From Kordia sp965283645 (GTDB lineage: Bacteria > Bacteroidota > Bacteroidia > Flavobacteriales > Flavobacteriaceae): DNA of 64,000 nucleotides. The stretch covers positions 3,472,001 to 3,536,000 of the forward strand of contig NZ_CBDIPG010000001.1 of assembly GCF_965283645.1 (NCBI RefSeq), written 5' to 3'. The translations under genes and the position numbers were made by a program. Under the pieces are notes generated by a model. It ran no database searches. It saw only the letters and a program-made list of their open reading frames with translations, and was not told where the DNA came from. Below, piece by piece: positions 54,439 through 62,981 of the stretch (position 1 is the first letter of the stretch; each line of letters opens with the position of its first letter).

Positions 54439-56217
54439 TTATGCTGTTTCCTTCAACTCCTGATTTTCAAGTTGTTTTAAGAAATACGATGGATGAATTC
54501 CTGTTTTTTTATGAAAAGCCACCGAAAATGATTGTGCGTTGTTAAACCCAACATCAATAGCAATTGCTTTTATTGTGTACGATCTAAACACTTTATTTTC
54601 TTTTAATTGTACGATGGCATAATCAATTCTAATTTCATTCATATAATTAGCAAAGTTCATTCCTTTAGTCATGTTAATGATTTTTGAAAGGTATGTACTA
54701 TTTGTGTCTAACTCTTTTGCAAGTTTGGTAAGTGTATAACTCTTTTTGGCAAACCTATGATTCTTTTCAAACTTATCTAGTTTTATTAAAACGGCATCTA
54801 TAATTTCTTTCGGAATTCCTACAGCATTTTTTGCGGCTACAGGCAATTTCTTAACCACTTCTTCTTTTTCCTCTTTATGCTTATGCTCATATTGTAACAT
54901 AAGTGCATCAAAACGTTTTTTATACACTGCATTTCTGCGAGAAAAGTAAAAAATAGCTCCCAAAAGTAATACTGATATAATAATAAGAACCAGAATTGTT
55001 TTTCGTGATAAGAAGTTAGAATCTTCCAATTTTGTAATCAACTCTTCTTTTTTACTTAACAATGCTTCTTTCTCAGAAATCAATAAGGGCGTTTCATATT
55101 TGGTCACAATCTTTTTTCCTAAGTTTTGATAATCTTTCGAAATAATATCATCTACAGCTAATAATTTTTCAATGGCAGTCAATCGTGCCGCATCATCACC
55201 AGAAATTTTGTGTGCTGCGTTTAAAAGTTCATAAGCTTCTCTGGCTTGAAAAACAACTTTAGGATGTTGTTGATAAATGGAGTCTATCTTATATAAGTAG
55301 GGTAACGATTCGTTGTTTTTATGCTGTTTCTCTAAACATTTATATATGTATAAATAAGTAGACGATAAGGCTTTTTCATTAGTTTCAAAAAACGTAGCTG
55401 CTTTTTGTAAGCTATCTTTTCCTTTGGTATAATCTTCTTTTAGGTAGGAAGTAATTCCATGCGATAGCAAAAACCAAGGATATAAGTATTTATCTGGGTC
55501 TTCTAAACTGGCAACAATTCCACGTTGATGAACTACTTCGGCAGAATCTAAAAGTCTATTCTTATTATACGAATCTGCTAATGCGAATACCGATTTTAGG
55601 TATTGTTGTTTATCTCTTTTATGATAATCGTTTTTTGTAATAAAATCTAAATTCTCTTGAAAAATGGTTAAGGCTTCTTCTTTTTCATCACTTACATTCT
55701 TTAATAATCCTATATAATGTTTAATGGAAACCTGTTGTGCAATATTTTTAGATGTAATTGCTAAATCGTTTGCTATAGCAAAATTGTCCAGCGCTTCATT
55801 ATATTTTGAATTGTAGTATAATTGAATTCCTTTTAATAAGTATCCTTTGCCTGGATAACCGTCAAGTTTTGCATTTTTAGACAATAAAATAATACTATCC
55901 GAATACGAAATTGCTGTTTTTGTATGACTATAATGTGTAATTAACAACTCATAACCTTCTACTATTTTGAGTAAATCGTTGTCTTTTTTTGCTTTTTTGA
56001 GGTATGATTTGACTGTAAGTAGGTTTTTTTCTGAATTCTCAGGCTTAGAAATGAAATCTGAATTAACTTTTTCGAAGTTATTTTCTTGAGAAAACGAGCT
56101 CGATATACCAAAAACGAAGAAAATAATGCTAAAAAATAGCATTACCATTGGAGTTTTTGTACGAGTAGGTCTTATAAATCTTAAAAAAATTGGTTTGTAT
56201 ATGCAAAAAATCATCAC
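54439..56217 (-). CDS. Membrane-anchored TPR sensor with AraC-type DNA-binding domain (second copy)
   Basis: 592 residues with the architecture of the regulator at 36332-38107: an N-terminal hydrophobic segment (about 25-45), TPR region (about 50-390), one membrane helix (about 405-425, ILVLIIISVLLLGAIFYF), a coiled-coil linker, and an AraC-type HTH (about 480-580, TYLSKIINMTKGMNFANYM and SFSVAFHKKTGIHPSYFL). An alternative ATG at 56148 gives a shorter signal-like start, but the longer form has the positive charges a signal needs. It is divergent from the secreted peptide gene; the 400-bp region between them carries a large inverted repeat that could be its operator. Confidence 0.87.
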   Translation of the reverse strand: MMIFCIYKPIFLRFIRPTRTKTPMVMLFFSIIFFVFGISSSFSQENNFEKVNSDFISKPENSEKNLLTVKSYLKKAKKDNDLLKIVEGYELLITHYSHTKTAISYSDSIILLSKNAKLDGYPGKGYLLKGIQLYYNSKYNEALDNFAIANDLAITSKNIAQQVSIKHYIGLLKNVSDEKEEALTIFQENLDFITKNDYHKRDKQQYLKSVFALADSYNKNRLLDSAEVVHQRGIVASLEDPDKYLYPWFLLSHGITSYLKEDYTKGKDSLQKAATFFETNEKALSSTYLYIYKCLEKQHKNNESLPYLYKIDSIYQQHPKVVFQAREAYELLNAAHKISGDDAARLTAIEKLLAVDDIISKDYQNLGKKIVTKYETPLLISEKEALLSKKEELITKLEDSNFLSRKTILVLIIISVLLLGAIFYFSRRNAVYKKRFDALMLQYEHKHKEEKEEVVKKLPVAAKNAVGIPKEIIDAVLIKLDKFEKNHRFAKKSYTLTKLAKELDTNSTYLSKIINMTKGMNFANYMNEIRIDYAIVQLKENKVFRSYTIKAIAIDVGFNNAQSFSVAFHKKTGIHPSYFLKQLENQELKETA

Positions 56218-56445
56218 TTTTTCTCAATTTTTTTTTTAGAAATGAAAAAACATTCCCTTAAATGTCTTTTATGTAAAAAAATACAATCTAAAAAAGTAGG
56301 TTAATAAATACAGTTTTGATTCAATAAGTATAAAAATTCACTTTTAGTGCTTATTTATACTATAAAGATATCAAATTTTGAAAGAATAATGACACTTCTT
56401 TGTCATTCAAGTCTTTATGTGGGTTTAGGAGAAATTTAGAAAGGT
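56218..56445. other. First half of the long divergent control region
   Basis: About 400 bp separates the regulator and the secreted peptide gene. This half is AT-rich, with a possible hairpin ATGACACTTCTTTGTCAT (56389-56406; ATGACA/TGTCAT arms). No ORF with a credible start. Confidence 0.35.
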
Positions 56446-56482
56446 GGTATTTATAAATCTCATGCTTGGATTTATAAATACC
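56446..56482. promoter_or_regulatory. Large inverted repeat, candidate operator
   Basis: GGTATTTATAAATC and GATTTATAAATACC are perfect 14-bp inverted arms 9 nt apart, and each arm itself contains the palindrome ATTTATAAAT. It lies 140-175 bp before the secreted peptide gene and 230-265 bp before the divergent TPR-AraC regulator gene. Dimeric half-sites fit an AraC-type regulator, which is inference. Confidence 0.6.
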
Positions 56483-56535
56483 AAAACTAACCATTTGAAA
56501 ATGTGAAAATTACATCATTATTTAGCCAGTGAGAA

Positions 56536-56600
56536 TTTGTTGCAACAACCACTCTCAATCAGGTGAAATCCGAAAAACCTTAAATAGAGTAGGAAATCAA
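56536..56600 (+). promoter_or_regulatory. Conserved leader element, copy D
   Basis: TTGTTGCAACAACC, then GGTGAAATCCGAAAAACC and TTAAATAGAGTAGGAAATC, ending 21 nt before the peptide ATG. The core matches copies A-C near 34-35 kb, which precede unrelated peptide and lipoprotein genes. GTTGCAAC is a local palindrome. Confidence 0.7.
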
Positions 56601-56621
56601 AACTTTATAAACTTTAACATT

Positions 56622-56861
56622 ATGAAAAAATTAGTAAAATTAACAGGAGCATTAGCATTAGTAGCGTTTTTTGCAGGATCTGCAATTTCAACTTCAAACG
56701 CACAAGAAGTAACTATGGACGATTTACAAGTAATCGAAGTTGCTGATGTTGACGCATTATTAGTAGACAAAGATTGGGAATTAGTATCTAGCGAGTGGGT
56801 ATGGAGAAGAACTGTTTCTGAAGCACCAGCTGAGCCAGCTTCACCTAGTACTGCTAACTAG
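56622..56861 (+). CDS. Small acidic secreted peptide, candidate substrate of the HTTM cassette
   Basis: 79 residues. The ATG at 56622 follows leader element D; the longer open frame runs through that leader and is not used. A strong signal peptide (1-27, cleavage after SNA) leaves a mature peptide of about 52 residues with six Glu and six Asp, no Cys, a Trp-rich patch (DKDWELVSSEWVWRR) and a Pro/Ala/Ser tail. I do not recognise a family. It has its own terminator and is followed by a membrane protein and an HTTM protein on the same strand. A peptide next to an HTTM protein recalls the SdpC-SdpA-SdpB toxin maturation layout of Bacillus, which is an analogy only. Confidence 0.7.
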   Translation: MKKLVKLTGALALVAFFAGSAISTSNAQEVTMDDLQVIEVADVDALLVDKDWELVSSEWVWRRTVSEAPAEPASPSTAN

Positions 56862-56867
56862 TATTTA

Positions 56868-56907
56868 TAAAAAAAGGGGACAAGGTTAGCCTTTGTCTCC
56901 TTTTTTT
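56868..56907 (+). terminator. Terminator between the peptide gene and the HTTM pair
   Basis: AAAAAGGGGACAAGG pairs with CCTTTGTCTCCTTTTT (two mismatches), followed by T residues. Partial read-through would give more peptide mRNA than mRNA for the membrane proteins. Confidence 0.8.
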
Positions 56908-56915
56908 GACTTTTA

Positions 56916-56939
56916 ATACAAACACCTTATCGTTTGTAT
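56916..56939. promoter_or_regulatory. Inverted repeat upstream of the membrane-protein pair
   Basis: ATACAAAC and GTTTGTAT are perfect 8-bp arms, 8 nt apart. The outer ATACAA/TTGTAT halves also occur, closer together, before padR (58512-58529). A candidate operator for separate control of the two genes. Confidence 0.45.
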
Positions 56940-57020
56940 ATGTGTCCTTGGTTGCGAAATAGATGATTTACCAATCAAAAATTTCTTTACCAAGCTTTCT
57001 AACTACTAAAACAAAATATT

Positions 57021-57602
57021 ATGAAAGCTTTAAAAATAGGGTTATTAGCATACTTAGTATTTCATTTATACACTTCATTAACAATCAATTTTTCAGGATA
57101 TACTCAGTTTGATAATGAAGAATATGCGCACCGACTCAATCCATTTGGAAGATTTGTAGCTCAAAATATAGATGCATCAGCGCATCAACCAGATTTTGTA
57201 AAAGACATTATACATTTTCAATCTACATTTACAGGAACAAATAGAGGATATTCATTTTTCTCACCAAATGTATCTCGTTTCAATATGAAATTAGTTTTTA
57301 TTGTTGATGGACAAGAAATGAGTATGCCGCTTAATACACAAGAATCCGTTTTAAAATTTGAAACAGCAAGTTATTTCTTCGAATCAAATTTTAGATATAA
57401 AAAAGTGAGAACAGATATTTTAAAATCATTTTCAAAATGGTATTTCGCAAGTAATCCAGCTATAGAAAAAATAGATGTGTATTTAGATATGTATCAATTT
57501 GACAATCTAACAAAAGTAAGAACAACTGGGTACAAAGTAAAGCATCAAAAGCTTTTAGGTTTTACAATTTCTAAAAAAGAACTTAAACAAAAAGAATCAT
57601 GA
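57021..57602 (+). CDS. Single-span membrane protein, SdpA-like partner of HTTM protein
   Basis: 193 residues. One N-terminal membrane helix (about 4-22) and an extracytoplasmic domain. The segment FTGTNRGYSFFSPNVSRF (about 71-88) has the aromatic-FxPN look of proteins that partner HTTM-family enzymes (for instance the Y..F.PN region of DUF5819/SdpA-like proteins), recalled from family knowledge. The C-terminal part is charged (KKELKQKES). It overlaps the HTTM gene by ATGA, so the two proteins are translationally coupled. No enzymatic motif is visible. Confidence 0.62.
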   Translation: MKALKIGLLAYLVFHLYTSLTINFSGYTQFDNEEYAHRLNPFGRFVAQNIDASAHQPDFVKDIIHFQSTFTGTNRGYSFFSPNVSRFNMKLVFIVDGQEMSMPLNTQESVLKFETASYFFESNFRYKKVRTDILKSFSKWYFASNPAIEKIDVYLDMYQFDNLTKVRTTGYKVKHQKLLGFTISKKELKQKES

Positions 57603-58507
57603 AAACAATTATAGACAATTTCTTCTTTAAGAGTAATGAGAAGTTTCTGAATAGAAATAATATAATTATAGTAATTGGCGTTTTTTGTATCATTAATTTA
57701 TTGATCATTTCCCCAGATATTTATGAAATATTTGCTTCTGATGGTTTGGTAGATGCTTCTATTAACAACAGCTTCCTTACGTTTTATCAGCCGCGTTTAG
57801 CATGGTTTACAAATCCATTGATGCATATTGGAATTCCAGAAAAAGCAGTCATTTTGGCAATATTGGCATTCTATCTAGTATCGTTAATGTCCGTATTATC
57901 TAAATACAAACCAGTGCTATTTTCAATAATTGCTTGGTTTATTCACATAACGCTTGTAAACTCTAGTTATTTATTTTCATATGGAGCTGATTATTTTATC
58001 TCATTCTTATTGTTCTTTAACATCTTTTTAAATATTAGTACGGTTATACAAGAAGATAAAGGAAATGCATTGTATTCGTTTATTGTTCGATTTATGCAAC
58101 TTCATTTATGCATCGTTTATTTCTTTGCTGGTTTTGGAAAAATTTTAGGAACCGATTGGCTCGATGGAAACGCTATGTGGTATGTATTAAATTCATTTAT
58201 GCCAGAATCTGTAGATACAATGTTGAACTTTATAGAGTATCCAATTGTATTTCAAGTTTTGTCTTGGGCAGTATTGTTAGAATTGGTATATCCACTGCTT
58301 ATTTTTATGCCTAAAGTAAGAAAATGGTTTTTGATAAAAATATTCTTCTTGCATATTGGTATTGCAATTATAATGCAGTTTTACACCTTTGGCATGATAA
58401 TGATTTTATTAAATATTGTAGCATTTGGTCACTATATTAATTGGAAGTCGATTGCTAAAATGTTTAGGATCAATGGTTTATTGCTAAAAGAAAAGAAGTT
58501 GGCTTAA
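57599..58507 (+). CDS. HTTM-domain membrane protein (gamma-carboxylase/SdpB-like)
   Basis: 302 residues with about seven or eight membrane helices. The key stretch is FMQLHLCIVYFFAGFGK followed by ILGTDWLDGNAMWYVL (165-197). It matches the HTTM family core and lines up with human vitamin K-dependent gamma-carboxylase around its catalytic Lys (AGVKK...DW..G), so K181 is the likely equivalent. HTTM proteins include SdpB, needed to mature a Bacillus toxin peptide. Here a secreted acidic peptide precedes it, suggesting it modifies or processes that peptide at the membrane; this is inference. The gene ends 50 bp before the padR gene, which has its own promoter. Confidence 0.85.
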   Translation: MKTIIDNFFFKSNEKFLNRNNIIIVIGVFCIINLLIISPDIYEIFASDGLVDASINNSFLTFYQPRLAWFTNPLMHIGIPEKAVILAILAFYLVSLMSVLSKYKPVLFSIIAWFIHITLVNSSYLFSYGADYFISFLLFFNIFLNISTVIQEDKGNALYSFIVRFMQLHLCIVYFFAGFGKILGTDWLDGNAMWYVLNSFMPESVDTMLNFIEYPIVFQVLSWAVLLELVYPLLIFMPKVRKWFLIKIFFLHIGIAIIMQFYTFGMIMILLNIVAFGHYINWKSIAKMFRINGLLLKEKKLA

Positions 58508-58511
58508 TTTT

Positions 58512-58553
58512 ATACAAAGTACATTGTATTACTATGTATTTTATGTATATTTG
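58512..58553 (+). promoter_or_regulatory. padR promoter with operator-like palindromes
   Basis: TTG (58524-58526), 19 nt, TATATTTG (58546-58553) is a good Bacteroidota promoter. ATACAA-N6-TTGTAT (58512-58529) overlaps the -33 box, and ATTACTATGTA (58528-58538) lies in the spacer; its reverse complement occurs exactly at 59493-59503. Confidence 0.65.
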
Positions 58554-58557
58554 ACAT

Positions 58558-58893
58558 ATGAATTCTGAATTTGTTCAAAAATGGCAGTCACAGGTTAAAA
58601 AAGGAACCTTAGCATTTATTCTTTTAAATGTATTAAAAGACAACGAGTTTTATGGATACGAATTAATGGAGCAAGTCCGAAAATTTACCACCATAGAAAT
58701 TGCAGAAGGTACTTTATATCCTTTAATGAATCGATTAAAGAAAGAAGGTTTAGTAACTTCAAAATGGGTAGAGCAAGAATCAGGAATTCCAAGAAAGTAT
58801 TATCAACTTACAGAAACGGGAACTGAGACTTTAACAGAAATGAGAGTGTATTGGAGTCGTTTGGAAACATCAATTCAAAAGCTAACGAAATGA
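58558..58893 (+). CDS. PadR-family transcriptional regulator
   Basis: A 111-residue winged-helix protein (small PadR subgroup). The core is LAFILLNVLKDNEFYGYELM, IAEGTLYPLMNRLKKEGLV and YYQLTETGTETL. PadR proteins repress transporter and envelope genes and respond to small ligands. The 5' UTR is only a few bases. The stop overlaps the next start by ATGA, coupling it to an HAAS-type membrane protein, a common pairing in Firmicutes and Bacteroidota. Its likely targets are its own promoter and the receptor-ABC genes downstream. Confidence 0.93.
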   Translation: MNSEFVQKWQSQVKKGTLAFILLNVLKDNEFYGYELMEQVRKFTTIEIAEGTLYPLMNRLKKEGLVTSKWVEQESGIPRKYYQLTETGTETLTEMRVYWSRLETSIQKLTK

Positions 58894-59477
58894 AAAATAT
58901 TGAATTCACAGATAAGTCGGCACAAAAAATATACGATAGTTATATCAGAAGAATTCGTAGAACCATTTCTGTACTCGGAAAAAGTGATAGAGAAGATGTA
59001 TTGATGGAGTTTAACAGTCACATATACGAAGGCATTCAAAATATACATGAAGGAGAAGAAGTAGAAAAATTACTAAAAATAACACAAAGTTTAGGAGATC
59101 CGGAAGAGGTTTTAAAATCTTTGGTAGCGGAAAAAAAATTAAATCAAGCTACACGCACGTTCAATCCAATGCATATATTTCAAGCCATATTCTTGAATAT
59201 AAAAAGTGGAATCATTTATACAGTATTTGCAATTTTGTACATATTTCTATTTGGTTTTGGAATCTTAATGATTTTTAAAATTATAAATCCAGCAGAAACT
59301 GGTTTGTTTTTCGAAAATGGAAAATTTTTAGCCTTAGGAAGAGTACGCACTACTGATGAAAATGTAACAGAAGTACTAGGAAACTGGTTTATTCCAGTAA
59401 TGTTTTTTAGCGCATTAGTACTGTATATTATAATTACATTAATATTAAAAATCACTCGAAAGAAAAAAGAAGATTAA
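58890..59477 (+). CDS. HAAS/DUF1700-type membrane protein
   Basis: 195 residues from the ATG overlapping the padR stop. The N-terminal cytosolic helical domain (about 10-85, RRTISVLGKSDREDVLMEFNSHIYEGI) is the HAAS signature, followed by two membrane helices (about 110-135 and 165-188) and a basic tail RKKKED. Such proteins are usually co-encoded with PadR regulators and are thought to modulate envelope sensing or transport. The precise function is unknown. Confidence 0.82.
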   Translation: MKNIEFTDKSAQKIYDSYIRRIRRTISVLGKSDREDVLMEFNSHIYEGIQNIHEGEEVEKLLKITQSLGDPEEVLKSLVAEKKLNQATRTFNPMHIFQAIFLNIKSGIIYTVFAILYIFLFGFGILMIFKIINPAETGLFFENGKFLALGRVRTTDENVTEVLGNWFIPVMFFSALVLYIIITLILKITRKKKED

Positions 59478-59490
59478 CTTTTTTTACCCT

Positions 59491-59503
59491 ATTACATAGT
59501 AAT
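59491..59503. promoter_or_regulatory. Candidate PadR operator before the receptor gene
   Basis: ATTACATAGTAAT is an inverted repeat (ATTAC/GTAAT around ATA). Its TACATAGTAAT is the exact reverse complement of 58528-58538 in the padR promoter. It is 58 bp before the receptor start. Confidence 0.55.
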
Positions 59504-59560
59504 GCAAGGTAAGTAGTATAAAACATCACATTGTTAATCAAAATAAAAAGCAAAGCAAAA

Positions 59561-62179
59561 ATGTTACCAATAAAAATCAAACATATTACCCTCTTATTTC
59601 TCATGATGCTCTCAGGATTGTGCTTAGCACAATCCAAGAGTATCCAGGGTAAGGTGATGGATACGCAAAAGATAGCTATTGACGGAGCTGCGGTTGTATT
59701 ATATGACACTAAAAAGAGTATCATAACATATACGGTAACAAATGAATTTGGAGCATATACTTTGGAAGGTGACGTACAAGAAAACTATATTTTAGAAATC
59801 ACACATATTTCATACCTAAAACAATCAAAAACAATTACAGCAAACGACATCTTACAATCACCAATAGTAATAGATGTTATTTTAGAAGAAAACAAAGCTT
59901 CTTTAGATGAAGTAATTATTATTTCAAGTAATGAAGTAAAAGATACCGTTCGGTTAGATTTAGACAAATTAAAATTATACGAAGATGCAAAACTGCAAGA
60001 AATTTTAGAAAAAATACCAAACTTCAGATTAAGTGATGACGGAACTATTATTTATAAAGGAAAGAATATTGATAAAATCTTAGTGAATAAAAAACCTTCA
60101 TTTGAAAATCAAAATAGTATTGCGTTAGAAAGTATTGAAAAAAACATTATTGACGGTATTAGTGTAATCAATAATTACAATGATGAATTTACATTAGATT
60201 TTGATGAAAATGAAGAAACCGTATTAAATATTGATACAAAAGAAGATTTTAAAAATATCTTAAATGGCTCACTTGAAGGAAAAGCAGGATATCAAGATAA
60301 ATATGAGTTCAAAGCAAAAGGGTTTTTATTCTCTAAAAACTTAAACGCATTCTTAACAAATAATACAAACAATATTGGTAAAACCACCATTACGTCTAAC
60401 GAAATTAAAAGTATTTTTAAAGATGGATTGCCAATATCAGAATATCAAGAAGGCGTATTGGTAGGAAAGCTTTTTTCAACAAATGAAAACTTACAAAAAG
60501 ACTTCTTCACAAGTACAAATCTTACACTAAGAAATCAGACACAACGTTTAAAAACTGCGGGTATATTTTACTACATTGCTCCCAACAGAGTTAATAGTAT
60601 TGTTCAGAGTGCTAGCACATTAGATAATATTTCTTTGTTAAACACAATTGACGAAAACAAAGCAAAAACACAATCATTTCTTAGTGCAATTTCTATTGCG
60701 TATAAACTATCAAACAAATCAATACTTAGCTATAACTTAAATATTGATTATGTAAATAATAAAAACAAAAGTACCATTCAAAATGAATTGTTCGACAACG
60801 GAAATCCGAATGGCGTTAACACTACATTTTCAAACAACAATAACAATATATTTTCAGCATACCATCAATTGGGATATACCAGAAAGTTGCAAAAAAATAT
60901 AATCTTAGAAGCAAAAGGAGCTTATTTTAGTGAAGGCACAAAGTTATTAAACAACTATTCTATTCAACAGAATATGTCAATTACAGACGCTGTTCAAAAC
61001 TATAAATTTGATAAAAATCAGGCACAAGCAACAATAGGATTAAAGTACAAATATTCAGATGCTTTTATACCAACAATAACTGCAAACTATTACAGAACAC
61101 AAGAAGAATTAAAAGATAGAAACTTAAATAATTCGTTGTTAATTAGAAGAGAACGAGATAGTTATCACGTAAATTTAGAAGTTACTGGTGATGGAATTGT
61201 AAAAGGACTAGATTATGATTTTACCATTGGGTTCAATTCATTCACAAACACACTTGTAACTAATACTATAGATAAAAGTGACACTTTTGTTCATGTTGAT
61301 GCATCTATGAGTTATGAAAATAAGTTAAACAGATATCATGTTGGTTATGAGCGATTCAGAGATTTTAACAACATCTTTTCCGGAATTACTACCATTCAAC
61401 CATTTAATAGTATTTGGAATGGAAACAATATGCTTCCGCTAGAATTTAACTCTTCGAGCTTGGTAGATGCAAGTTATAACTACAACAATATTTTTGATGG
61501 AGAAGCTTTTTCAGTAACAGCTTCATACGGAACAGAAAAAAATACATTACAAAGAAACTTTATAGCACAAGAAAATGGAATCTCAGAATTCAATTTATTC
61601 TTAGCGGATAAAACAAACACATTTAAAGTATCATCATACTATTCTAAAACACTAGCACCGCTAAGTTATCCAACAAAAATTGTAGTATCAGCAAGTTACA
61701 ATCAAATAGAATATCCATCAATTATTGCGCAACAAGAAGTAGATGTTTTGACAAAAGTTTTTTCTCCAAGTTTACGATTACAAACAATTACGGATAATTT
61801 TTTCAATTTTGAATTCTCTTCAAGAATTTCTTTCAGTAGCGACGAAGTTGCCAACACAACCTACGATGCTACTTACACTAGAAACAGCTTTGCAGTACTA
61901 GTAAAAAACAAAAAATGGAACGGGAACATTACATTCTTATATGACAACAACCACATTAACAATGTAACCTATTCAAGAAAGAACTTAAATCTAGGTGTAT
62001 CATACACAAAAAACAACATGGTTTTCAGTATGGAAGCTAGACATATTGGCGAATTGTTATCATTTTTTGAAAATGATGCATACAATTCTCAATTCATCAT
62101 AAGCAATGGTATTACTAATACTATCGTAAACAACCAATCATTAAACTATATCATATTAGGAATCAAATTCAAACTTTAA
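59561..62179 (+). CDS. Outer-membrane receptor paired with a GLPGLI protein
   Basis: 872 residues. I chose the ATG at 59561 giving MLPIKIKHITLLFLMMLSG with cleavage near LCLAQ. Order: a carboxypeptidase-regulatory-like domain (about 24-110, KSIQGKVMDTQK and FGAYTLEG), a TonB-type plug (about 125-230, with LQEILEKIPNFRLSDDGTI), and a long barrel ending GIKFKL. Compared with the other receptors it is richer in Asn, Ile and Lys and lacks the typical RGF plug motif; the family is the one commonly encoded with GLPGLI proteins. The GLPGLI gene follows after 25 bp. Cargo unknown; with an ABC exporter beside it, export or sensing of a peptide is conceivable. Confidence 0.82.
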   Translation: MLPIKIKHITLLFLMMLSGLCLAQSKSIQGKVMDTQKIAIDGAAVVLYDTKKSIITYTVTNEFGAYTLEGDVQENYILEITHISYLKQSKTITANDILQSPIVIDVILEENKASLDEVIIISSNEVKDTVRLDLDKLKLYEDAKLQEILEKIPNFRLSDDGTIIYKGKNIDKILVNKKPSFENQNSIALESIEKNIIDGISVINNYNDEFTLDFDENEETVLNIDTKEDFKNILNGSLEGKAGYQDKYEFKAKGFLFSKNLNAFLTNNTNNIGKTTITSNEIKSIFKDGLPISEYQEGVLVGKLFSTNENLQKDFFTSTNLTLRNQTQRLKTAGIFYYIAPNRVNSIVQSASTLDNISLLNTIDENKAKTQSFLSAISIAYKLSNKSILSYNLNIDYVNNKNKSTIQNELFDNGNPNGVNTTFSNNNNNIFSAYHQLGYTRKLQKNIILEAKGAYFSEGTKLLNNYSIQQNMSITDAVQNYKFDKNQAQATIGLKYKYSDAFIPTITANYYRTQEELKDRNLNNSLLIRRERDSYHVNLEVTGDGIVKGLDYDFTIGFNSFTNTLVTNTIDKSDTFVHVDASMSYENKLNRYHVGYERFRDFNNIFSGITTIQPFNSIWNGNNMLPLEFNSSSLVDASYNYNNIFDGEAFSVTASYGTEKNTLQRNFIAQENGISEFNLFLADKTNTFKVSSYYSKTLAPLSYPTKIVVSASYNQIEYPSIIAQQEVDVLTKVFSPSLRLQTITDNFFNFEFSSRISFSSDEVANTTYDATYTRNSFAVLVKNKKWNGNITFLYDNNHINNVTYSRKNLNLGVSYTKNNMVFSMEARHIGELLSFFENDAYNSQFIISNGITNTIVNNQSLNYIILGIKFKL

Positions 62180-62204
62180 TATAACCATTTAAAAACTCAA
62201 TATC

Positions 62205-62933
62205 ATGAAAACAATTCAAATTTTAATCGCAATCTTCTTCGTAAGTATCACAGTAAATGTTAACGCACAAACGAAAGACAAAAACATCTTGAAAGTAAAC
62301 TACACAACAGGATGTGTATCTGATTTCCTAGTAGGAATGTTAAAAAAACAAGTACAAGATCCAAGCGAACTTTCTAAAATGCTAACAAAAATGGAAGCAT
62401 ATAAAATTCACAGTAGCTTCTATCAAAATATCAAAACAAAAGAATCTTTCTTCATCATTGATTCTATCAGCGAAGTAGAAAACTTAGGAACTACGGGATA
62501 TACGTACTACACCTACAGAAATGCAGACGGAAAACTACAAGGAAAAGAAATCTTTATGGGTAAAAAAATCAATTTCGAAGGAAAAGTAAGTGAATTAAAT
62601 TGGAAAATTACAGATGAGCAAAAAGAAATCAACGGATATCAGTGTAAAAAAGCACACCTAGAAAAAAACCCAGCAATCTATGTTTGGTTCTCTCCAGAAA
62701 TTCCAGTAAGTGGCGGACCATATGTATTTTACGGATTACCAGGATTGGTATTAGAATCTGACAACTACTTTGAATCTGTAAATGCAACTACAATTGGATA
62801 TGAAAGCAAAGAAGTTTTCGAAAAGAAACTAGCAGAAGTAAAAGAAAAAATCACTTCAAAAAAAGCAATCACCTTAGCAGAAGTATTTGCTAAAAAAGAG
62901 AACTTCCAACGCATGATTTTAAAAGGAAAATAA
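62205..62933 (+). CDS. GLPGLI-family exported protein
   Basis: 242 residues with a signal peptide (MKTIQILIAIFFVSITVNVN, cleavage near NAQ). The family motif is GGPYVFYGLPGLVLES (170-185), here GLPGLV at 177-182. Before it, QCKKAHLEKNPAIYVWFSPEIP is also typical. GLPGLI proteins are common in Bacteroidota and often sit next to outer-membrane receptors, but their molecular role is unknown. The ABC ATPase gene starts 48 bp downstream, so the receptor, GLPGLI and ABC genes probably form one operon. Confidence 0.9.
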   Translation: MKTIQILIAIFFVSITVNVNAQTKDKNILKVNYTTGCVSDFLVGMLKKQVQDPSELSKMLTKMEAYKIHSSFYQNIKTKESFFIIDSISEVENLGTTGYTYYTYRNADGKLQGKEIFMGKKINFEGKVSELNWKITDEQKEINGYQCKKAHLEKNPAIYVWFSPEIPVSGGPYVFYGLPGLVLESDNYFESVNATTIGYESKEVFEKKLAEVKEKITSKKAITLAEVFAKKENFQRMILKGK

Positions 62934-62981
62934 AATAAAAAAATAGAACAACACTGAATATTCACTTTAATACACAACAAC

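Noticed and set aside
56529..56621. Longer N-terminus for the small secreted peptide
   Set aside because: The extra 31 residues are the translation of leader element D. The inner ATG begins a perfect signal peptide.
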